A stretch of 64,000 nucleotides of DNA from Litomosoides sigmodontis (Eukaryota > Nematoda > Chromadorea > Rhabditida > Onchocercidae). Under the pieces are notes generated by a model. The model was not told where the DNA came from, ran no database searches, and worked only from the letters and a program-made list of their open reading frames with translations. Positions within the stretch are counted from its first letter, which is position 1. Each line of letters opens with the position of its first letter. The stretch covers positions 6,673,738 to 6,737,737 of the forward strand of contig OY718808.1 in assembly GCA_963070105.1 (NCBI GenBank), read 5' to 3'. Made by a program: the position numbers and the translations under genes. Below, in pieces: positions 53,057 to 64,000 of the stretch.

Positions 53057-55663
53057 TTACTTGTCAGCACAAATACTAGCTGCCAAATGGATAAGCGATA
53101 GCACTTATGATGGGATTATCTACATATCCCACTCACTCACGGAAACTGGCAGCTATGACGTCTTGAAACCGCTGTTGCCGAGCATTACCGCGTACGCTGA
53201 GGTTATCCTAACGTACTTTTTCACCGAGTTCACATCCATTTTCAAAGAATCTCTGTGTTCTTTGCCAACCTCACCAAGCAGTACATTAGCATTCTGAAAT
53301 CCTTCTTTAGATTCACAAGGACATCGAAAATAGCACCACAGTGATTCTGGTCGATGGAGACGTCGTTCCATCGAGGAAGTTGATTTTTGCAGGAACAGGG
53401 CCAGTTAATCGAGATTACGATGACGTGCGCCATTTCGGTATAGCTGCTCGGAACGGGATGAAATTGTAAGTAAACACATTTATTTCGTTGCTCTTACTTT
53501 AATCAGAGAAGAGTATAAGTTTCATCACTCCACTTTTACAGCTATCATTAAATAATAGGCAAATTTAATGCAAAAAATTCAACATCCAGATGTATTGGAC
53601 GGTTTTGCAAATTTTGCATTGTAATCATAGAAGGAGAAGATCGTACTGTGATTGCTGTTGCAGAGCTTTGAAAACTGGCATGAAAGCACCACTAATTTTA
53701 ACTTTGCCGCACAAAAAATACCCACAGGCAGAGTATCAGCTCTTGGCGCTATGCATGAACTTTATGTACCGCTGAATGTACGAGAAGAGAAGAAGACGAA
53801 AGTTAACATTGTCGGTTTCCATGCGCTCGCCTATGACCAAGAGTTAAGTTTTGAATCCTTTAAAATACCTGTAGGGGAAAGTGTGCACCAATGATCATGT
53901 ATTTTTGATAAAACGAAAAAAAAAACGGAGAGAGGAAGTTTTCAGGTGTTGGTGAAATTAGTGGAAGCGCTAGATGCGGCATTTACTGTTTGTCGAGATA
54001 TCGGCGATTCTGATCCTCAACGGATGTCGCCGCCTCACGTTGCAGACTACATCACTAATGCATTTAGTAGAACAAACATCAGTACTGATATAATTTCCGA
54101 TGTTACCGTAAGTTCTTAATACTGTAGAAATGTAAGGTCCAATGAGAGTGTATGTTTTGTTGCTATATGTTGGTTTTTGAAGTTTAAAATTTCGAATTTT
54201 CAGGAAATTGAACGTGAATTCCCTCTCATGGCAGCTGTAAATCGTGCAGCAAATAATGTTAAAAATCATCAAGCACGTCTGATATGGCTTGAATACAACC
54301 CAGAAGGTCCTTGTGATCAAACGATCATGCTTGTCGGCAAAGGTTAATTTTGAAACTTGCAAACAAATGATTGGTGCATCAGAGATGTATTTTTAAGGTG
54401 TTACAATCGATACTGGTGGTGCTGATTTGAAAACAGATGGGAATATGTTTGGAATGTGTCGTGACAAATACGGCGCTGCAGTAGTCGCTGGAATTTTCAA
54501 ACTGTTGGAAATTTTGAAACCAAAACATGTCAAGGTTCATCCTTACAAATACAGTTTTGAATGGCGGTAAGTGATAGAGAAAAGCCTTGAGGTGACTCTC
54601 TAGATGCTGATGCTATAACGGACAAATAAAACTTCATTTACAGTTTTGTGGTTACATGTGCATGGTTCGAAACAGTATTGGTTCGAACTCTTATACATGT
54701 GATGAAATCATTCGTTCACGTAGTGGTAAATGTATTGCAATATGCAACACTGATGCAGAAGGTCGTATTACAATGCTCGATCCTCTAACGAGGATGGTTG
54801 AACTAGTAAGATATTAGACAGTAATCACTGGAATATTTAAGCGCACCAAACTTTGTATATACCTTCTATTCGGTCCCTTTTCCTGTTACCCACTGACCAA
54901 GCTGACAGCTTTGCGCAGCTAAATAGCCGAAATTTTCAATTTTTCGGTTCCGCCTTGAACTTTTTCTAGGCGAAATTAGAAAAGAAACCACGATTATTCA
55001 CTTTGGCTACGCTAACAGGTCATTGCATTCTGACCTATGGCTACATGGCGGCAGCAATGGATAATGGCCCGGCACATGCAGATCGCACTGCTGAAACGAT
55101 TCGTGACTGGGGTGATGTATTTGGACAGCCTGTTGAAGTATCGCGGTTACGATGGGAGGTGAAATTCTATTGCAAATTTTAAAGGTCCAAATAATAGCAT
55201 CCTACGCATTACTCTCTATAAGGAAAAGAAGTGTGGGAGGTTTCTACTTTCAGGACTTTAATTTTCATGAAGCTGAGAGTGAAGCAGCAGACATACGACA
55301 GTCAAATACGCTACCATCTGTGAAGACGCTGCGTGGTCATCAAGGACCAGCTGCATTTCTTCTGAAAGGTTCGAGACTGGATGAGCACGGATGCGGCTCA
55401 AAAACTCCTATTGCGTAACACTTTTCCTTAATATTACACTAGTCACTTGCACTCAGATTACAAGGGGAAAAATAGAAGGAATAAGATGGCAATGAAATAT
55501 TATAGTATTTATAAGATGCGACAACTTACAATTGTACATTTCCAGATATATGCACATTGATATGGGTGCGTGCATGGGTTCGCACCCTAAAGTGAGCTAT
55601 CCCAACCCACTGCTGGCTCTAGCAGCAACGTTAGTTTTTACAAACTTCTATTTTTTCAGGTAA
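53057..55663 (+). CDS. lap-2: M17 leucyl aminopeptidase-like protein (lap-2/NPEPL1 type), frame broken
   Basis: Manganese/zinc-dependent cytosolic aminopeptidase family. Exons seen: 53057-53201, 53311-53465, 53664-53870, 53946-54107, about 54205-54342, about 54399-54533, then three or more to the stop at 55661-55663. Active-site blocks are intact: VGKGVTIDTGGADLKTDGNM (metal-binding Lys and Asp), MCRDKYGAA, CNTDAEGRITMLDPL (metal-binding Asp/Glu and catalytic Arg) and LATLTGH. The third exon is one base short for its flanking phases: it opens in the frame giving ALKTGMKAPLILTLPHKKYP and must shift to give ALGAMHELYVPLNVREE. No intron can explain this, so it is either a one-base deletion or a sequence error, perhaps in the A6 run at 53712-53717. 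The first exon and true start are not resolved. Confidence 0.78.
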
Positions 55664-55986
55664 TTCTGAAAGGATATAAACGTTGGTTTTCATTGGTTGT
55701 AAACCGCGCAAAATCAAAAAATATATATAAAATATTACGTTAACCAACATAAATATAAATGACCGTTTTTCTAGAAAAATTTTCAGGTACATCTTTCCTG
55801 ATATCAGTTTGTCACTGAATCTGTGAAGACATCTTAGTGCCTCCTACTTCCTTGCTTGTTTATCTTTTTCATATCATTTTCGTGGTGCTGAATTGTGTAT
55901 CACATAAAAATGAAGGAAAAAGTCGCATTAATAAGTTGTTGTAATAGATAATGCCTGTGCACATAAAATCCATCTGCCACCGTGCT
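55664..55986. other. Convergent 3' ends
   Basis: Short AT-rich spacer between the aminopeptidase stop (plus) and the four-helix membrane protein stop (minus). It includes AATATATAAA-like and AATAAA-like sequences suited to polyadenylation. No gene seen. Confidence 0.5.
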
Positions 55987-58126
55987 CTAACGGCTTTCAA
56001 CAATGACTAGGTTGCCGTAAAATGCCCAAGACAGCATCATTATGCAAACAATTGACTGGATTAGGAAGCAAAGCTGAAAATCCAAGAGAGATCTAAATTT
56101 GCTCCTTCTTGTAAAATTTATAAACAATTAGTTATGAGTGTAATAGGTCATCTACTGGACAAACTTACAGCTGTTCCGCCCATCAACCGATAACTTTCAT
56201 AACGGCTCCAGTCGCTTCGTTCCAATAAGAATGACACCGCAACAATTAGCGAGCAAACTGCAAGCACCGTCAGCACTGTATTCACAAATATCTCCTAAAA
56301 AACAGGAATGATGTACTCATTGCTCTACCTTTTGGAAGTAATTTATTTTACGAACATTAAATACTTAGATATAAGTTTGGCGGATTCGTAGGTGATAGCT
56401 GCTTAACTGCTGTGGATGAAAAAAAGTAATTCTGAATTTTTAAACTGGAAAACTGTAAAGTAGTAGGCTTGCTAAAAAAATCCCATCTAAAAAAACTATG
56501 ATGCTAGAGAAAAAATGAAGGACGTGATTGCCTGTAACTAAATAATACGAAATTAAAGTTAAAAGGTTGTTTTTCAAACAATGGGATTATGCAGATGTAA
56601 ACAACTGTGAAGATGATGGGAAAAGCCTTACGAAAGAAGGAAAATTGCGATGAGTCCTAAAACTGTACTATCTAAAATTTTTCATACAATATTTTACACT
56701 TCAAAATTACCCTCCTAATGTGAAGAGGTCTTTTTTTGCAACATGTTTTAGCGGAATCTGCAACTATTCGTGAACTTTCGGTGTGCTAATTATTGGAATG
56801 AATGTGAAGCAACCTCTGCGTTATGCTATCCTCAAACATCTGGGGATCACTTCTCTAATTTTGCCCTCTGCAGCTTCTTCCCTTGAAGAAAGTTTTTCAA
56901 TGCTTCTTTTAATTTTGCAGCACTACCATATGGTGCATAATTTCTGCACAGCTACGATGATAATGAAAAATGCTCTTAAGAATCTTTTGCTTGCGACAGC
57001 TGGTACAACAGCCAAACTTCATAAAATAATCCAAACACTTTTTTTTTCATTGCAAATTAACTAACACCTTTTATTATACCTATTTGCTTATTATTTTTAA
57101 TAGTTATCACTCTAATAGGATACAATGCTTTAGTTCAGTTATATCACAATTAATGCATAAAAACAATCGTTGATATTACCGACTGTCGCCTATGAGAAGA
57201 CGTGGCATCATTGAAGGTGATATTGATATCATAACAGTATTTGCAGTGATTGTAATGAGATCGCTCAATTATAAAAATGTACTGGCGAACCTCAGCACTT
57301 TTACAACAGTGTATCTCCTCACTCCCACTTCATACATATATACATATGTATGTATATATGATACTCCGTTCGTTTTCTCTTATTTCTAACTTTCCCTACT
57401 CTTTTCATGAACTTTACTTTCATCTGCTTCAACAAAATATCACAAAGAACTTACAACAGTCCTGATGAAGAATATTTGTTGCAGAACTGAACCAATGCTC
57501 CATCCAAGTAACAATCCACAGGTAAGTGCAATAATAATATAAGTTGTTGAGTAACCTGCACGAACACCTTTATCTTGCAAATAAATCAGCAACATTACAA
57601 CCAATGCGATGATCTAAGCAAAAATTTTATCTCATTTCATTATACTTCATGCTTGATATAATGATATTTTGTACAATTTATGCTAATATACTAACTTTTT
57701 TCACCACGTCAAATGTTGTAAGAATGACATTTAACAATTGAAAATGCAAAAAAAATTTATAGCATTCAAGAATTTCAAAATTCTGAAAGATAAACTTATA
57801 CGGCAGAATATTTTATCAAATTAGAACAGCAGAATTAAACTCTGTTTCATATTAATCCTTAATTTATTCGCAGCCAAATTCATTAGGCTCTTAGCATTAC
57901 GGATTAAGGGCATCACCACTCGTACCTTAATCACAAAGATCGCTTTCTTTTGCTTACTAATTCATATTTAATTAATTAATGTTTTAAATCGAAGTTGAAA
58001 ATTAGCCCTACTTAAAAATTGAAAACTAACTACGGTAAGCAGTTTAATAACCCAAACAGGGATTGCTGAGCTTCGAAAACCAGTTGAACGAGTTGTTGTG
58101 ACAGTTGTCCGGTTTATGATCGGCAT
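55987..58126 (-). CDS. Small four-helix membrane protein, MARVEL-like
   Basis: Four exons, every junction in phase 0: 58126-58034, 57613-57455, 56294-56169 and 56073-55987, giving 154 residues. The N-terminus is basic and Thr/Ser-rich (about 24 residues). Four hydrophobic helices follow: IIALVVMLLIYLQ, YIIIALTCGLLLGW, NTVLTVLAVCSLIVAVSFLL and FLIQSIVCIMMLSWAFYG, with a conserved-looking charged loop LERSDWSRYE between helices three and four. Size, four helices and cytoplasmic tails resemble MARVEL-domain or tetraspan vesicle proteins, but I see no diagnostic motif, so the family is a guess. A TTTTTTGTAG acceptor lies three bases before the ATG, suggesting trans-splicing. Confidence 0.7.
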
Positions 58127-58845
58127 TATCTACAAAAAAAGCATCCTAAATTTGTTGGATTTTTTATCTCGAAAATATTTTGCATGCGGCTAAAAATAAA
58201 ATTAGTCCGTTTCACTACTCTGCTTGATATTTTGAAGACTTTCTTCTGCAATCACCAATAACTGAATGGACTGATACTGACTTAATGTCCATATCCAGAA
58301 ATCAATTACTCCCTCTAATACAGCAAATTCAAATTCCACCTACTACGATGACTTCATCAGACTGCTACCTATCTTCCTCAGAAATTCCAGCAGATTACAA
58401 TACAAAAATCCACAAAGTAATTTCGAATCAGAAAGCTTCTCATTTTTGAATTCAAAAATAACCCAACAGTGCTACTAGAAAATGTGTGCGAAATAGTAGC
58501 GGAAGATAGGTGAAAGAAGAAGAAGAAGAAGCAGTAGGTTGCGTTAGAAATGAAAAAAGTGTAGTTTGAAAGGGAGCGGTGGATTGCTCCGCCTAGAAAA
58601 GATTTCTCAACTATTTTCAGTGGAAAAGGAGCAGGAAGATATTCCACGGATAATCTCCCCGTTCAGTTCAGTATCACTGATCGGCGATAGCTAAGCTAGC
58701 AGCTCTCCTAGCACTTACCTCACACTCACAGCTCTTTTTGAACACAATGCAAGCATCACTTTCACCACAAGAATTGAGTTCCCGACAGCGACGTTGTTTC
58801 ATAAACAATTGCACTGTTAATTTTGAGGAACGGTAAGTGATGACT

Positions 58846-58895
58846 AGCTGAGCTGAACTGAGCTGAGCTGAGCTGAGCTGAACTGAGCTGAGCTG
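58846..58895. repeat. AGCTG pentanucleotide array
   Basis: About ten copies of AGCTG with two AACTG variants. It has no stop codon in one minus-strand frame, which creates a false open frame with LSSAQ repeats. Confidence 0.95.
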
Positions 58896-60670
58896 CTTAG
58901 CGTTCAGCAAACAGCAAGCATCGCGCAACGTGCAAAACGAAATGAGAAAAAGTGGAGGCATTCGACGTAATAATTTCCCGTGGATCAGTCAGCGCTTTTC
59001 TCTCCAGCCGTTCTCTCAAAGATTTCCACACGAAATCAATTTCGGTCATTCCTTCCTATTCCTTTTCCTTTAACTACTGGATGAGTGCTACAACTGCGAC
59101 ACGACTCATTACACTACTGAAAATACAAACAAATGCAAGCGGAAAAGTTTCATTCCCACAAAGAGAAATAAACAAACGAACAAACACGATAAGCTAATTC
59201 CTTCTTTCATATTTCAATTGGGGAAATGATTGATGAAGTGGGAAAAATGCGTCTATTCACGTCGTTTCATTTGTCTGTTCCCTTTCCTTTTCTTCGCCTC
59301 TCTCCTCTTTTCTCCCGCTCTCTCGTTTCACCATCATCTAGCGCGAACTAGAACGATCTAAAGGAAGAATATACATTGCCAAATGATGCTACCGCCTCTC
59401 TAACCTTTGATCTTACGGACGGACGCTAAATACTACATGAGATCGCCGTTGTACACGTATGTCACTGATGTACTACCTACTCAAACGTAGGCAAAGAAGA
59501 GAAAGAAAGGAGGGAGAAATACTTGGTGAAAGAGAGGAGGAGTAGGTGATGAAGACAGGAGCTGTAGGAATTGCTGCCTCAAGTTAACACCTTTGCAATA
59601 ACACTTGTAATTAACTCTTTCCATTCTGCACTTCCGAGGGAACCGACGACTCAGATCGGAGGACTGACTTGAAGAATACGGCCTGAGATTTTCAGTTGGC
59701 GAACAGTTCAACTCACCGTTAGACTTCAATCAATAACGGGAAAGGGAAGAGAGTTGTGATAAATGAAAATGAAAATTAAAAGGGAAATTGTAGGTCATAT
59801 TTGATAACCAACCACAGCGTTCTGGAAATTTTTGAAAAAAAAATTGGATATTTGATATTATAAATTGGAGAGATCGGAAGGGTCAAATTCGATTAGTTCT
59901 TACTTTCAGTTGGCACACTGCTAAACTAGCTAACAGTTGTGAAGTGAAGATGCGAAGCAACGTGATGGATTTTATTTCATTTCCTACGACATTGTTACTT
60001 ACGAATTTCAATAGCAGTGCGTTCACTTCAAAATCTCCCTCTCATTACAATCCTTTTCCGTTGTGCAAGAGAGAAAGAAGCTGAAATTGAGGTAAATTAG
60101 CATAAAGTGTTAGTTACTCCGTTTCTTTATAACAGAGGAGGAAATTCCCTCAGTGAATGACGTCTGTGTTGTGTGTTGTTTTTGCAAAAATAGCACAATG
60201 AGAGGTTTCCATTTCTATATCGATTTCCGAAGGCTTACCTCTCCTCTAATTCATGTCGAAAAAATGGAGCTGCGACCACCGCGACTCCTCGTATCTTTCC
60301 TCTTCCGTCACATTTCCTGCTTAATTTACCAAGACCATTACGTTAAATTGTTGTAGCAGATGTGAAATTCTGCTACTTCGTATTTCAAGCTGCCGCTTTT
60401 TTTCAACATTTGACCATTTATCATTCGCAAAAGTTGCTCCCATTTTTTGTTCCGTTTTTTTGATTTCATCGAAACCTTTACAAAATTCCTCCACTCTGAC
60501 CTTTTCTCACTTCGCAACAATTAGCAATATGCTTTGTCAAGAAGGATGGCTTCAACTTGCGGTCCTTTTGTTATGATTTTTATCCCTCTTCTCCAGCTAA
60601 TTTCGAAACTGGTAAACATTCATTTTTCTACACAAATAATGCATGAGAGCAAGCACTGTTAGGAAGTGAA

Positions 60671-60735
60671 GAGAGAGAGAGAGAGAGAGGGAGAAAGAGA
60701 GGGTGGGGGAGGGGGAAGGAAGGAGGAGGAAGATG
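60671..60735. repeat. GA-rich purine tract
   Basis: Starts as about ten GA units and continues as an almost pure G/A stretch. Confidence 0.9.
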
Positions 60736-62364
60736 GAGAGGAAATTCAGGAGTGCGAGTGGAAGACAGATGGGAACCGTCGTTGTTGCCTCAAAGCTTTG
60801 TCCTCATTTTTCTTCCCTTTTTTTCCGCGTTTTTGCATGAAGCAGTCAGTGCGCGAAGTAACTTCATATTTTCATATCATTGCAAACTGAGGGAAAAAAT
60901 AAGGCCCTCTCAGTGGCATATCACATCGGCCGATGAGGCTAAGACAGCACCATAAGCAAGCGGCAGCACTTATGTCCTTCCTCCACAGCTAGCATAATAT
61001 CTTTCCGCATTGCTCATCACGTAAGCTTTTACGCATATGATCACGTATCACCTTCTATTACATTCACTAATAACCTAGCTGTTGATAACTTACTGAAATA
61101 GCTCCTAAGCAGTGTTTTATCATCGGATTCAGCCTTGAACTATAGGAAATAATACTGATTTGGCATTAATTTTTTCATGCTGAAAAGCCAGGTGACATTG
61201 ATTTTGAGCGTAATGTTGATTATTCACACTATTGTTCATGTCTTTTTCTTTTTCTTCTAGCTTTTTTTCACGTAACCCATTTAATAGCTAGGAAAGATGG
61301 ACGGAATTTAGAAACTAACCTTTACAAATTCTAATTTGTAACATATTTCCTCTCGCTCGTTTCCATTCAATAAAACATTCTGTATCTTTTAGTTCTCTCC
61401 ATGAAACATTATTGCCATGCCCGTAACGAAGTCCTGTCTAATTTCTTGAGTTACAGCACTAGAAAAGGAGAACAGCTATTACTTGAATGTTCCAAAAGCC
61501 TCCCACGCGCTGAGTTGACTTCGGTTCCGTCGTGCACGATCAGTCTATCCATTGGGATGGAGTTGTTGCGTGTTGTGTGCGTCGCTATGCAAATTTCCGT
61601 TGCCAAATAGAAAACTGCTTAGGTTTATGGATATTGGAGAAGGGTCCGACTTTTACGTTTTCCTCGTGTAAAATATAATAAAATTATGTCTGGCGGAATA
61701 TATCGGTTGAAACTCAGCAGCTAACCATTACTACCGAGTGGACGGTATCGTAAAATCCTTCTTGATACGTTAATGCGAGCGTAAGTTTATACTTATTTGG
61801 GATGATAAGACAGGATATACTGTAGGAGAGCTTAAGAAAAGTCCTACTTAGAAAACATTCAGTTATGAAGACGTTTTTTAAGAATTGAGAGCCATGGCAA
61901 GCGTTATGTATGAACATGTTACTGTAGTTTAATTCCATTTCTGCTTCTGAAATGGACTATTGGACTGACTGTCCGAATTCATTTAGTAAACTCATTTCGG
62001 AATGTCCAAATTCTTCTTGTCTATTTCCCCTTATAATATAGAATGTCTAAATTTCATTGATAGTTATCGACGCTTAAGTATGGTAATTATTTCTTTTTGA
62101 TTGGTTGACTAATTCATTCCTCACGTGTTACAGACCTGCCATATTAGTTTTATAACACGAAGGGAATAATATGGCTCGTGATACCATCCAACACTTTATA
62201 GAGCATATCTGAGTTTTCATTTTGCAACATCCATCAACAACATTTCCTTCCACTCTACATGTCCAGTCATTGGCGATTTTAACATTAAGTGGTTTGTGTT
62301 TCATTGTTGAAGTAGTTATTAATTCGTCCATCGTTAGGAAATAATGCATGACTAAATTTCAGAA

Positions 62365-64000
62365 ATGAGCTTGGATGTTATTAAACGAGCTGATCCAACC
62401 GATGATTATGAGTTGCTACAGCGAGTGGGTTCGGGTACATATGGCGAAGTTTACAAGGCTAAACATATCAGGTCACTTATGCTACTTATGTATAAATCTT
62501 AACCCTTTGTACTTTTAGAAATTCGGGAATTAGTGGTAGCGGTATTTTGCGCATCAGAGATGGTATTATCAACTTTGACTAATATTTTGCAGGACAGGCG
62601 AATTATCTGCGGTGAAAGTAGTGAAATTGGAAGCTGGCGATAATTTTGCTGTTATTCAGCAAGAAATTTTGATGATACGTGGTTGCGTGCATCCGAATAT
62701 AATTGCATATCATGGCAGCTATCTGCGTCGTGATCGGCTATGGATAGTTATGGAGTATTGCAGTGGCGGTTCGCTTCAAGATATTTATCACAGTATATTT
62801 TTATTTTGCTTTGCTTTGAGGTTTTTAGAACAGTTTATATTGATAATTAACTTCCATAATATGTTTATCGTATTATAGTAATTGTAGTCACTTTTTAATT
62901 GCAACAATATGCTTAGCTTTTTAAAATCTACCGACATAAACTAAGATTAACACATATCTTCATAATTATCTTTTTACACCCTTCTGTAATGGCGAGGAAG
63001 GATAGATTTCTGTTAAGCACAAGTGGGAGCAATATAATGTACATCTTTTTTGCTCTTATATGAGCAGCGTAGGTGCTTGAAGATTTCTGCAACTGCAACT
63101 GCGTTTATGTCCAAAAAAGTGGAGAAAGAATGATAGGGGCAGTCTTATTCTATATGTTGAATTCATAATGAGGATTTGATCTTATGCATAGATTTCACAA
63201 AAGTTTATTTTAGTGACCGGCCCTCTATCAGAATTGCAAATAGCGTTTGTTTGTCGCGAAACACTGAAGGGTCTTCACTATCTCCATTCCAAAGGTATGG
63301 TGCATCGGGACATAAAAGGAGCCAACATATTGCTTACCCATTCCGGTGATGTAAAACTTGGTAAGTAGCCCTTTTTAGCCTTGTAAAATTTTATTTTGGA
63401 AATTAAAATTCTCAGACATGATTTCATGCATTTCTTCAGCTGATTTTGGTATCGCTGCGCAAATTACCGCAACTATTGGGAAGCGAAAGTCCTTCATTGG
63501 TACTCCGTATTGGTAAGAATTTTAGATTTTAGGATCTTCACCTTGTTCAGCATTAGGTTTCTTCTTTTTACCCTAATTTCTGCGAAATTCTATACATCAT
63601 TCTTACCAGGATGGCACCGGAGGTAGCATGTGTGGAACGTCGAGGTGGCTATGGTGTGGAATGCGATGTTTGGGCAGTTGGAATTACAGCGATCGAACTA
63701 GCTGAATTACAACCTCCGCTGTTTGATTTACATCCTATGCAAGTTCTGTATCTTATGACAAAATCGTCTTACAAATCTCCAACACTTAAGGATAAATATA
63801 AGTGGTAAGAATTTTGTTTATGGTTGGATTTACTTTCATCGTGCATTTATAAAACTTTAAACTGGAAATATAACTCATTCTCTGTCAAGAAGTAAGTAGA
63901 TTGTCTAGTGTATTGTCTAATCTTCCACATTGTAAATGCTTAATGCATTATGTGTGAATCACCATTGTCCTGGATTTGACATTTTAAAAAAGACTTTCAG
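62365..64000 (+). CDS. gck-2: Germinal-centre kinase (MAP4K / gck-2), 5' part
   Basis: Ser/Thr kinase that feeds the JNK pathway in MAP4K3/5-type relatives. Exons 62365-62471, 62593-62792, 63214-63360, 63440-63512 and 63610-63804 are in phase. Kinase marks in order: [20 protein letters not shown] (glycine loop), [11 protein letters not shown] (lysine), [13 protein letters not shown] (helix C Glu), [54 protein letters not shown] with ADFG in the next exon, [16 protein letters not shown] (activation loop and APE), and [12 protein letters not shown]. All catalytic residues are present. The FDLHPM and [11 protein letters not shown] motifs fit the GCK-I subfamily. The window ends with TTTCAG exactly at 64000, so the next exon, then the linker and CNH domain expected of the family, lie outside. 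AAATTTCAG ends two bases before the ATG, a likely trans-splice acceptor. Confidence 0.95.

Larger units (their letters stand above)
58127..62364. other. Long non-coding region upstream of gck-2
   Basis: Four kilobases without a supported gene, lying between two divergent genes. It contains an AGCTG array (58846-58895), purine-rich tracts (58515-58535, 60671-60735) and scattered pyrimidine-rich blocks. An open plus-strand frame at 61401-61610 is the least unlikely coding candidate but has no motif. Confidence 0.45.

Noticed and set aside
57335..57365. Palindromic CATATATACATATGTATGTATATATG
   Set aside because: Low-complexity TA/TG-rich DNA is common in this window; the palindrome is probably incidental.
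58674..58961. 95-codon minus-strand frame with LSSAQ repeats
   Set aside because: The open frame is created by the AGCTG array and has no splice or homology support.

Overview
The window looks like nematode nuclear DNA, most likely a spirurid or filarial worm. This is inferred from several features: AT-rich sequence, short exons bounded by GTAAG-type donors and TTTCAG-type acceptors, many start codons lying a few bases after a TTTCAG-like site (as in spliced-leader trans-splicing), a compact probable operon, and a gene set with clear C. elegans counterparts. Species cannot be fixed from sequence alone. I saw no bacterial, viral or transposon genes. Splice models come from reading frames, phase consistency and remembered family motifs, without database searches.

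Layout. 1-2.7 kb: no firm gene. 2.7-6.6 kb (+): a secreted antistasin plus Kunitz inhibitor-like protein. 7.2-12.7 kb (-): probable three-gene operon, MEA1-like then QTRT2 (queuosine tRNA modification) then COA8 (cytochrome oxidase assembly). 14.8-18.6 kb (-): lysosomal alpha-galactosidase family (gana-1). 18.6-23.8 kb: non-coding apart from a possible 66-residue membrane ORF. 23.9-27.9 kb (-): mitochondrial HSP70 (hsp-6). 28.6-30.1 kb (-): unrecognised single-pass membrane/coiled-coil protein. 30.6-30.8 kb (-): possible membrane exon. 31.2-33.3 kb (-): palmitoyl-protein thioesterase (ppt-1). 35.1-38.6 kb (-): SLC22-type transporter. 41.8-51.2 kb (+): ubiquitin E1 (uba-1). 53.1-55.7 kb (+): M17 leucyl aminopeptidase-like gene with an apparent one-base frameshift. 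56.0-58.1 kb (-): small four-helix membrane protein. 58.1-62.4 kb: non-coding, repeat-rich. 62.4-64 kb (+): GCK-family kinase (gck-2/MAP4K), running off the right edge.

Most genes are conserved housekeeping functions: proteostasis (uba-1, hsp-6, aminopeptidase), lysosome (gana-1, ppt-1), and mitochondria or translation (coa8, qtrt2, hsp-6). The unusual points are: a perfect 34-bp inverted repeat that can pair with a gana-1 splice donor; a QTRT2 first exon in which a conserved block runs into a stop and is bypassed in frame only by a 59-bp intron; the aminopeptidase frameshift; a GC-AG intron in hsp-6; and the two-domain inhibitor with a 40-bp intron.
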